DNA of 50,140 nucleotides, from contig NZ_JAEVFI010000016.1 in NCBI RefSeq assembly GCF_019303495.1, forward strand, positions 138,419 through 188,558, written 5' to 3'. The translations under genes were made by a program, and so were the position numbers. Shown here piece by piece: positions 8,164 through 14,784 of the stretch. Positions within the stretch are counted from its first letter, which is position 1. Every line of letters starts with the position of its first letter. This DNA is from Streptomyces sp. JJ66 (GTDB taxonomy: Bacteria > Actinomycetota > Actinomycetes > Streptomycetales > Streptomycetaceae). Under the pieces are notes generated by a model. It was given only the letters and a program-made list of their open reading frames with translations, did no database searches and was not told the origin of the DNA.

Positions 8164-9540
8164 ACCGACGCCGTTCACCGGAGGCATTCGGTCTCTCCCG
8201 CCAGGGCTTGCCAGCCCTGGGTGCCACGACGGTTCCGTACGGGCTGATCAGGCCGAGCCGATTCGGAGACGAGACCGTCAGCACCCACCACCCGAAGTTC
8301 CGGCTACGCCGGTGCTTCTTGCTGATGAAGTGCGCGACTCGCTCCTCCGCGTATCGTCCGATCTTGCTGAAGCGACGGGCAGAATGGCCATACCTGAAGT
8401 ACGCCATCCAGCCGCGGAGGAACAGATTCAGATCCTCCACGATCGCTTCGGGATGCAGCGGTAGCCAGCGCCGGGCGGTGATCTCCCGGATCCGGTCCCT
8501 GGCGTGCTGCATCGCCCGGTTCGAGGGCCAGCGGGCAAGGAACTCGACGCGTCGGCGTCCGTGCAGCCCCCGGGAACGTACCTGGCGATGGTGGAATCCG
8601 AGGAAGTCAAAGCCTTCCCCGCCCACCCCCAGGTGCACGATCCGGGTCTTGGCCGCCTTCGGCTTCAGCCCCAGTTCCCCCAGCAGTCCGACCAGTTGGG
8701 CCAGTGCCCGCTCAGCCTGACTGCGGGAGAAGCACATCACGACCAGGTCATCGGCATAGCGGACCAGGGTCCCGTCGTGCTCGTCCCACGCCCGGTCCAA
8801 CCGGTGCAGATAGACGTTGCACATCAGCGGTGAGATCACACCGCCCTGCGGAGTCCCGGTCACCGGCCGTCGCACCTGCCCGTCCTCCATCACCCCGGCG
8901 CGCACGATCTGCCGCAGGAGCTTGAGAACAGACTGGTCGCAGACGCGTTCTTCGACCGCCGACATCAACTTCTCGTGCGGGATCGCCGAGAAGCACTCGG
9001 CGATGTCCGTCTCCACCACCCACCGCCTGCCCCGATGGTGCTCATCGATGAGCACCTGCAAGGCGTCATGCGCCGAACGTTTCGGGCGGAACCCGAAGCT
9101 GCACGCCAGCATGTCGGCCTCGAAGACCGGCTCGAGCACGATCTTCATCGCGGCCTGCACGTGCGGTCACGAACCGTCGGGATGGACAGCGGCCTTCGCT
9201 CGTCCTTCACCCCCGGCTTGGGGATGAACACCCGGCGGGCAGGAGAGGGCCGATACTGCCCCCGCCTCAACTCGTCGGCCAGCTCGCCGAGGAGACGGTC
9301 GATGCCGTATTCCTCGATGCCGGCCAGGGTGGTGCGGTCGATGCCCGGTGCGCCGTTGTTGGCACGCACCATGGCCCACGCACGCCGGAGAACATCCCTG
9401 CGGTGGATCTTGTCTCCCAGCGCGTGGAACCGCCGTCCGGGATCGGCCTTGGCCGACCGGTAAAGCGCATGCTGCAAGGCACGGACCGTATCCGAGGGAG
9501 AACATCCCCCGACGGCGGGACTAGCCACGTGGGCACTCAC
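8162..9540 (-). pseudogene. ltrA: Group II intron reverse transcriptase/maturase, one frameshift
   Basis: Translation starts at GTG 9540 behind GGAGGGG. The first frame covers RT motifs 0-1 (GAPGIDRTTLAGI, ARRVFIPKPG, RPLSIPTVRDR). It then shifts near 9150 into the frame running to 8162: QAAMKIVLEPVFEADM, FGFRPKRSAHDAL, GTPQGGVISPLMCNVYLH, the catalytic VRYADDLVV, and maturase domain X (FLRGWMAYFRYG). Sequence around the break fits loss of a single base between VRDR and VQAAMK. The protein ends without an H-N-H endonuclease. Both halves are otherwise well conserved, so the lesion is recent, or a sequencing error. Confidence 0.85.
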
Positions 9541-10129
9541 CGAGCCCCTCCTTCACTTCATGACGCACCGACGAAGCAGTGGCCCTTCCCTCGCCGGGAG
9601 TTGTGTTGTCTCCCGGCTGCAAGCGGTACTACGGCCACCTCCGACGCCCACCCGGCCCGCGCCCACTTCCCGGGATTACCGGTTATAGGACACGCCGCTT
9701 CCGATGACGCCTGTCCGCAGGTCATCGGGCCAGGGAGGGCCTCCCCAGTTCCCGTCGCCACCTTCGATACGTTCCGCGCCCCATACGCCGGGGAGTCCTT
9801 CACGGCTGCCCGTCCAGGATCTTCACCGCTTCCATGGCCTTCGCCCCGATTTCGAGAGGCTCGGCACTCCCTCGTTCCACCCCGAAGAGTGGCTGAGTAA
9901 CGACGCCGCAGGCTTCGCGTGATGCTACGGACCGTATCGTCGCTCCCCCTGTCACAGGGCCATTGACGCTGGGCTTCGACGCCGGACGTTTCCCTCCGAC
10001 GCCGCCAGCCTGCTACCGGGCCTCCTGGCAGCTACCCGGACCGGACTTCCACCGGCAGGCGACGACAAGCTTCCGAACAGCAAGAACACCGCTACCTCAC
10101 GGTGTCACCTCCTGTCCTGCTGGGCGCAC

Positions 10130-10140
10130 GAGAAAGCCTC
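10130..10140 (-). repeat. Outer part of the right IS5 terminal repeat (5' exon of the intron)
   Basis: Minus strand GAGGCTTTCTC. The remaining six bases of the repeat (AGCGAA) are at 8067-8062 on the far side of the intron. Confidence 0.7.
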
Positions 10141-10146
10141 ACTGCG

Positions 10147-10547
10147 ATGAAGTCACGCACCGCATTGACACCTACCCTCGGCGCCGCGACCGTGGCTGGC
10201 GCCTTGGCGTGGACCCTGGTGGCCCAGGTGCAGCCCTTTGCCGCTGCCGCCGAACCCGTATCCGAGACGGAGCCCGGGTATGCCGTTGAGGATTTCAACT
10301 ACCCGAGGGTCTCGGAGATCTAGCTAGGCCGAGCAGCTTCAAGGTCACCGGTGAGGAGGGCTTCCTGACCCTGGAACTCGAATCAGTGTTCGGCGTGCGG
10401 ACCAACGACTACGAGAACACCAACCTCCAGATGACCGCTGAGGGGGACCGCGTCGAGTACGACCTCCCCGCGGACAGCTGGGAGGGTATCGGTGAGTCTG
10501 TGGACGGCCGGGAACACGTCCTGATCGAGATCAGAGTCAAAAAGTAA
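10147..10547 (+). pseudogene. Secreted protein paralogue B, internally deleted
   Basis: ATG at 10147 opens a signal peptide (MKSRTALTPTLGAATVAGAL ... AAAAEPV) followed by PGYAVEDFNYPRVSEI, then a stop at 10321. The rest is readable from about 10335 in another frame: FKVTGEEGFLTLELESVFGV, TNDYENTNLQMT and GREHVLIEIRVKK, to TAA at 10547. Compared with paralogue A (6583-7086), about 97 bases covering the LKRGDGHIVLAEC region are missing, which also shifts the frame. The start codon lies 6 bp from the IS end and 17 bp from the intron, so the gene has lost its native promoter as well. Confidence 0.85.
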
Positions 10548-10567
10548 CCTCTTCCCCTAGTTGAGTT

Positions 10568-10604
10568 GGTTCTGCTGCTCCCCAGGCTGGGGAGCAGCAG
10601 AACC
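10568..10604. terminator. Bidirectional terminator hairpin
   Basis: GGTTCTGCTGCTCCCC (10568-10583) pairs perfectly with GGGGAGCAGCAGAACC (10589-10604) around a 5-base loop. It separates pseudogene B (plus) from the convergent Lon-like protease gene (minus). Confidence 0.85.
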
Positions 10605-10647
10605 GCGAAGCGGGCGGAGCCCGTGCGGCGGGGCGGGGGCGGGCGGC

Positions 10648-11436
10648 TCAGCATCGGGGTACGCCGCCGCCCTCGCGCAGCCCCTCCAGCGCGTCCAGTG
10701 CCCCGTCCAGGGTGCGGACCGGGACCAGGCGCAGGCCGTCCGGCAGCTCGGCGCGGGCCTGCGCGCACTCGGCCCGCGGCACCAGGAAGACGCTCGCCCC
10801 GTCGCGCGCGGCGGCCTGCGTCTTCAGCGGGACGCCGCCGACCGGCCCGACTGTGCCGTCGGCCTCGATGGTGCCGGTGCCCGCGATGGTGCGTCCCCCG
10901 GTGAGGTCCTCGCCCCCGGCCTTCTGGATGATGCCGAGCGCGAAGAGCAGTCCGGCGCTCGGCCCGCCGATCTCGTCCAGCCGCAAGGTGACGTCTACGT
11001 CGTCGCCCGCGCTGCCGAGCGTGTCGAAGGCGGCGGCCTCGGCGGCCGTCTGGGACTGGGTCATCGCGTCCTCGTTGTACTCGCGGATCTCCTCCGGCGA
11101 GTCGCCGACGGGGTAGACGACGTCGGTGGGCATGACCGCGCGGTCCCCGGCGAACCAGCCGGAGACGACATCGGTGAGGCGGACCGTGGCGTCCGGCGGG
11201 GTGGCCGCGATCGTCGTCATCAGCAGCTCGCCCCCGGCCACCGCACCCGCGCCGTCGGCGCCCTCCACCGCGATCACCGGTTCGCCCTCGTGTTCGCCGA
11301 GCACGTCGGCGGTGACGCCCGGCTGGGCCAGGGTGTAGGGCAGCGGGGCCAGGGCGGCGGCGGCGATCAGCGCGGCGAACGCCAGAGCGCACGCGGCGAG
11401 CACCGGGACCCGGCGGGCGGCGAGAGCAGTGAGCAC
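10648..11436 (-). CDS. Lon-like S16 serine protease with degenerate PDZ region (YlbL type)
   Basis: 262 residues from GTG 11436, which places a single N-terminal transmembrane anchor (VPVLAACALAFAALIAAAAL) at residues 10-30; a longer frame runs through the IclR gene and is rejected. A middle region (about 60-130) corresponds to the PDZ part of YlbL-type proteins. The C-terminal Lon protease fold shows the catalytic Ser in GGPSAGLLFALG and the Lys in VGPVGGVPLKTQAA, so the Ser-Lys dyad is intact, with the active domain expected outside the membrane. No ATPase domain is present. It reads toward the terminator at 10568, 76 bp downstream of the IclR gene. Confidence 0.85.
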   Translation of the reverse strand: MLTALAARRVPVLAACALAFAALIAAAALAPLPYTLAQPGVTADVLGEHEGEPVIAVEGADGAGAVAGGELLMTTIAATPPDATVRLTDVVSGWFAGDRAVMPTDVVYPVGDSPEEIREYNEDAMTQSQTAAEAAAFDTLGSAGDDVDVTLRLDEIGGPSAGLLFALGIIQKAGGEDLTGGRTIAGTGTIEADGTVGPVGGVPLKTQAAARDGASVFLVPRAECAQARAELPDGLRLVPVRTLDGALDALEGLREGGGVPRC

Positions 11437-11512
11437 CCGTGCAGGATAGAACACGGCGCCCGCCCCAGTCCGGCCCGGCCCCGGCGCGCGCCCTGCGGGC
11501 AGCCGGTGGCGG

Positions 11513-12157
11513 TCACCGCAGGGCGTCGGCCACCTCATGGGCGGCGCACACCACGCGGTCGCCGACCTTCTCCGGCACGGACTCGGACAGCATGACGACG
11601 CCGACGCTGCCCTCGATCCCGGCCACGCCCAGCAGCGGCGCGGCGGCACCGCTGGCGCCCGCCTCCAGCTCACCGTGGGTGAGGACGTAACCGGCGTCCG
11701 CCTCGGGGCCGGGGTGGCGGCCAGCGAGGATGGCGCGGCCCGCCGCACCCCGGTCCAGCCGGTGGCGGAAGCCGGGCCGGTAGGCGACGTGGTAGTCGGT
11801 CCAGCTGGGTTCGACCACGGCGACGGCCAGCGCCTCGGGGCCGTCCACGAGGGTGAGGTGCGCGGTGGCGCCGACCTCTTCGGCCAGCGCGCGCAGCGCG
11901 GGCAGCGCCGCCTCGCGCACCAGCGGGTGCACCTGGCGGCCCAGGCCCAGGACGCCGAGCCCGACGCGGGCCCGCCCGCCCAGGTCACGGCGGATGAGGG
12001 AGTGCTGCTCCAGGGTGGCGAGCAGCCGGTAGATGACCGTGCGGTTCACGCCGAGCTTGTGGGACAGCTCGGTGACGGTCAGTCCGTGGTCGGTATCGGC
12101 GAGGAGTTTGAGGACTCTGAGCCCTCTGTCGAGCGTCTGAGAGGTCTCCGCGGTCAC
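11513..12157 (-). CDS. IclR-family transcriptional regulator
   Basis: 214 residues from GTG 12157 behind AAAGGGGGG. The N-terminal winged helix-turn-helix covers about residues 5-65 (TLDRGLRVLKLLADTDHGLT, ELSHKLGVNRTVIYRLLATL). A C-terminal effector domain of the IclR/GAF type follows (HLTLVDGPEALAVAVVEP, HRLDRGAAGRAILAG, GIEGSVGVVMLSE). The protein is slightly short for the family (about 250) but both domains are recognisable. The ligand cannot be told from sequence; neighbours (a protease below, a helicase above) give no clue. It may autoregulate from the 345-bp region upstream. Confidence 0.85.
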   Translation of the reverse strand: MTAETSQTLDRGLRVLKLLADTDHGLTVTELSHKLGVNRTVIYRLLATLEQHSLIRRDLGGRARVGLGVLGLGRQVHPLVREAALPALRALAEEVGATAHLTLVDGPEALAVAVVEPSWTDYHVAYRPGFRHRLDRGAAGRAILAGRHPGPEADAGYVLTHGELEAGASGAAAPLLGVAGIEGSVGVVMLSESVPEKVGDRVVCAAHEVADALR

Positions 12158-12502
12158 GACGCCCCCCTTTCGGGTGAGAGCCGACGGCCGACCACACGTC
12201 TGGCGTGTACCGCCGCCCAGGTCCCGTGGACGACGATCGGAGGGAGGCCACCGGCTGCGCTGGCAGGGCCGCACCGGCTGCGCTCCGAGGCGACGCTGCC
12301 ACGGGGCGTGTGCGTGTCCGAAACTTAGCGACCCGATCCGCTCTCCGGAAGACTCCGTCCAGAATCCGGGCATGCGGGTGCGGAATCTGGCCTCTTCCTT
12401 GCGCGGTTTCACACTGCTTGTCCGAAAGGCTTCGGTCCGGGGCGGGTCTCGTTCCGGTTAACGTGCGTCCGGCGGACCGGCGTCCTCAGGCCAGCTCGCG
12501 GG
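12158..12502. promoter_or_regulatory. Intergenic region upstream of the IclR regulator
   Basis: 345 bp between the IclR start and the end of the helicase gene, both on the minus strand. It should hold the IclR promoter. A short hairpin GTCCGGCGGAC near 12468-12478 may help end the helicase transcript. No gene or clear operator seen. Confidence 0.4.
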
Positions 12503-14281
12503 TCAGCGCATGCGGGTAGCCCACTCCCGTACCTTGGCGATGCGCTGCTGGAGCTGCCCGGCCGTCGCCTCGGCCGTCGGCGGTCCCCCGCACAGGCGGC
12601 GCAGCTCGGTGTGGACGACGCCATGCGGCTTGCCGCTCTGGTGCGCGTAGGCCCCCACCAGCGAGTTGAGCTGCCTGCGCATCTCCAGCATCTCCTTGTG
12701 GGTGACCACCGGACGCCGCTCGGCCGGGATCTCCGGCAGGTCGGCCTCCTCGTCCGGCCGCTTGCGGCTGTGCGCGATCTGCTTGGCCTGCCGCTTGTGG
12801 AGCAGCAGTTGCACCTGGTCGGGTTCCAGCAGGCCGGGGATGCCGAGGTAGTCCTGCTCCTCCTCGCTGCCCGGGTGGGCCTGCATGCCGAACTCGGCGC
12901 CGTCGTACATCACCCGATCGAAGACGGCGTCGGACTCCAGCGCCTCGAAGGGCAGCGCGTCCTGCTCGCCGGTGTCCTCGTCCTGCTGCCGCTCGGCCTC
13001 CTTCAGCAGGTCGGCCTCCTCGGCGTAGGGGTCCTCGTCGGCCGCCTTCTTCGGCTTGTCCAGGACGTGGTCGCGCTCGACCTCCATCTCGTGCGCGAAG
13101 CCCAGCAGCATCGGGATGGTGGGCAGGAACACCGACGCCGTCTCCCCGCGCCGCCGCGAGCGCACGAAGCGGCCGACGGCCTGGGCGAAGAACAGCGGCG
13201 TGGAGATCGTCGTCGCATACACCCCGACGGCCAGCCGTGGCACGTCCACGCCTTCGGAGACCATGCGTACCGCGACCATCCAGCGGTCCTGCGAGCCTTG
13301 GAAGTCCTCGATGCGCTGCGAGGCACCGGCGTCGTCGGACAGCACGAGGGTGGCCGCCGTCCCGGTAATCTCGCGGATCAGCTTGGCGTAGGCGCGGGCG
13401 GACTCCTGATCGCTGGCGATGACCAGGCCACCGGCGTCCGGGATCGCCTTGCGCACCTCCGTCAGGCGGCGGTCGGCCGCGCCGAGCACGCTGGGCATCC
13501 ACTCACCGCGCGGGTCCAGCGCGGTGCGCCACGCCTGCGAGACGGCGTCCTTGGTCATCGGCTCCCCGAGCCGGGCGGCGATCTCGTCCCCCGCCTTGGT
13601 GCGCCAGCGCATCTGGCCGCTGTAGGACAGGAAGATGACCGGCCGCACGACGCCGTCGCCCAGCGCGTTGCCGTAGCCGTAGGTGTAGTCGGCCACCGAG
13701 CGGCGGATACCCGCGTTGTCCTCGGCGTACTCCACGAACGGGATCGGGTTGGTGTCCGAGCGGAACGGCGTCCCGGTCAGCGCCAGGCGGCGGGTGGCGG
13801 GCTCGAACGCCTCAAAGCACGCCTCGCCCCAGGACTTGGAGTCGCCCGCGTGGTGAATCTCGTCCAGGATCACCAGCGTCTTGCGCTGCTCGCAGCGGTT
13901 GCGGTGCAGCATCGGGCGCACCCCCACACCCGCGTACGTCACCGCGACCCCGTGGTACTCCCGGCCCAGCGGCCCCGCGCTGTACTCCGGGTCCAGCTTG
14001 ATCCCTATCCGCGCCGCCGCCTCGGCCCACTGCTTCTTCAGGTGCTCGGTGGGCGCGACAACGGTGACCTGCTGCACGACGTGGTGGTGCAGCAGCCAGG
14101 AGGCGAGGGTGAGGGCGAACGTCGTCTTGCCCGCGCCCGGGGTGGCCACGGCGAGGAAGTCACGCGGCTGGGCCTCCAGGTAGCGGTCCATGGCGGCCTG
14201 CTGCCAGGCGCGCAGCTTGCCGGCCGTGCCCCAGGGAGCGCGGCCGGGAAAGGCCGGGGAGAGGTGGGTGGTGGTAGACAC
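12503..14281 (-). CDS. Superfamily 2 DEAD/DEAH-type helicase
   Basis: 592 residues from GTG 14281 (GGAG 5-9 bases upstream). Helicase motifs are in order: Walker A ATPGAGKTTFA (about residue 46), motif Ia VAPTEHLKKQW, Walker B LDEIHHA, motif III LTGTPFR, and in the second RecA domain VIASDQESAR, VRMVSEGVDVPRLAVGVYAT and QAVGRFVRSRRRGE. The C-terminal 170 residues are acidic then basic, with no recognised domain. This is the UvsW/RAD25-like DNA helicase type widespread in Streptomyces; the substrate is unknown. Possibly co-transcribed with the small gene upstream at 14438-14674, with a spacer of 156 bp. Confidence 0.88.
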   Translation of the reverse strand: MSTTTHLSPAFPGRAPWGTAGKLRAWQQAAMDRYLEAQPRDFLAVATPGAGKTTFALTLASWLLHHHVVQQVTVVAPTEHLKKQWAEAAARIGIKLDPEYSAGPLGREYHGVAVTYAGVGVRPMLHRNRCEQRKTLVILDEIHHAGDSKSWGEACFEAFEPATRRLALTGTPFRSDTNPIPFVEYAEDNAGIRRSVADYTYGYGNALGDGVVRPVIFLSYSGQMRWRTKAGDEIAARLGEPMTKDAVSQAWRTALDPRGEWMPSVLGAADRRLTEVRKAIPDAGGLVIASDQESARAYAKLIREITGTAATLVLSDDAGASQRIEDFQGSQDRWMVAVRMVSEGVDVPRLAVGVYATTISTPLFFAQAVGRFVRSRRRGETASVFLPTIPMLLGFAHEMEVERDHVLDKPKKAADEDPYAEEADLLKEAERQQDEDTGEQDALPFEALESDAVFDRVMYDGAEFGMQAHPGSEEEQDYLGIPGLLEPDQVQLLLHKRQAKQIAHSRKRPDEEADLPEIPAERRPVVTHKEMLEMRRQLNSLVGAYAHQSGKPHGVVHTELRRLCGGPPTAEATAGQLQQRIAKVREWATRMR

Positions 14282-14437
14282 GGTCTCCGGTCGGGTTCGA
14301 CGCCTGCGGGCAACCGCGCCAGCGTAACGGCTCCGGCCCGCACCCCAGCGCGGAGGGCCGAGTCCGGCGGTATCTCACACCGTGACCCCGCCCCTCAGCT
14401 CGACCCGAGGACGGCCGAGGTGGTCCGGGCGCCCGGA

Positions 14438-14674
14438 TCAGTCGTGTCTACCAAGCCTGCGCAGGAGGTCAGGGTGCGCTCGGGCCTGCTGTGCGGCAAT
14501 ACGGAGAATGTCCGCGCACTCGGAGTCTCCCTGGTCGGAGTCCCGCAGACGGTCCAGCAACGGCCGCCAGCGGTCCGCCTGTTCTGCGGCCACAGCACAG
14601 ACGACCGCAGCACGCTCTTCTTCGGCGAAGGCCCCTGCCTGCGGCACACCCGGTGTCTCGTCGTGCGCGTTCAC
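14438..14674 (-). CDS. Small acidic hypothetical protein (78 aa)
   Basis: From GTG 14674 with a G-rich stretch (CTGGGG) just upstream. The translated product is balanced and helical rather than Arg/Pro-rich noise: FAEEERAAVVCAVAAEQADR, LLDRLRDSDQGDSECADIL, RIAAQQARAHPDLLRRLG. No family recognised and no membrane segment. Kept because codon position bias fits a real gene and because it sits alone in a space otherwise unexplained; a chance frame cannot be excluded. Confidence 0.5.
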   Translation of the reverse strand: MNAHDETPGVPQAGAFAEEERAAVVCAVAAEQADRWRPLLDRLRDSDQGDSECADILRIAAQQARAHPDLLRRLGRHD

Positions 14675-14784
14675 CCCAGCAGCTTATCGAGGTGAGCAGC
14701 GGATCACAGCCACGCTCGTCGGCCCTGCCCCAGATACGCCGTGACCGCCCCCCACCACCGGGCTGGGCTCGCGCGCGGCAGAGT

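Larger units (their letters stand above)
8068..10129 (-). mobile_element. Bacterial group II intron with RT/maturase gene
   Basis: The 5' boundary on the minus strand is GTGCGCCCAGCAGGAC starting at 10129, the conserved group II intron opening. About 590 nt of ribozyme domains I-IV precede the reading frame, which is followed by domain V (8163-8130), a domain VI-like hairpin (GGGGGCTGG ... CCAGCCCCC) and the 3' end CGACCCTAC at 8068. Total 2062 nt. Both boundaries are fixed independently because the flanking exons rejoin into the terminal repeat of the surrounding IS. The encoded protein appears to lack an HNH endonuclease domain. Confidence 0.85.
7088..10140 (-). mobile_element. IS5-family element split by a group II intron
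   Basis: Left terminal repeat GAGGTTTTCTCAGTGAA lies at 7088-7104. Its partner at the other end reads, on the minus strand, GAGGCTTTCTC (10140-10130) then AGCGAA (8067-8062), 15 of 17 positions identical, interrupted exactly by the intron 10129-8068. Without the intron the element is 991 bp, normal for an IS5-type element with one transposase gene. The left end abuts the stop codon of paralogue A and the right end stops 6 bp before the start codon of paralogue B. No matching target duplication is visible, so a later rearrangement is possible. Confidence 0.75.

Noticed and set aside
7097..9540. Programmed frameshifting as explanation for the two broken reading frames
   Set aside because: No slippery heptamer with downstream structure is evident; in the IS5 gene the slip is at the extreme C terminus, and group II intron proteins are not known to need a frameshift.
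10648..11988. 446-codon version of the Lon-like protease running through the IclR gene
   Set aside because: The upstream part is a shadow of the IclR gene; the membrane anchor directly follows GTG 11436.
12611..14695. A 694-codon plus-strand open frame opposite the SF2 helicase gene
   Set aside because: Product is His/Arg/Gly-rich with no motifs; the minus strand carries a complete helicase. High GC makes long antisense frames by chance.
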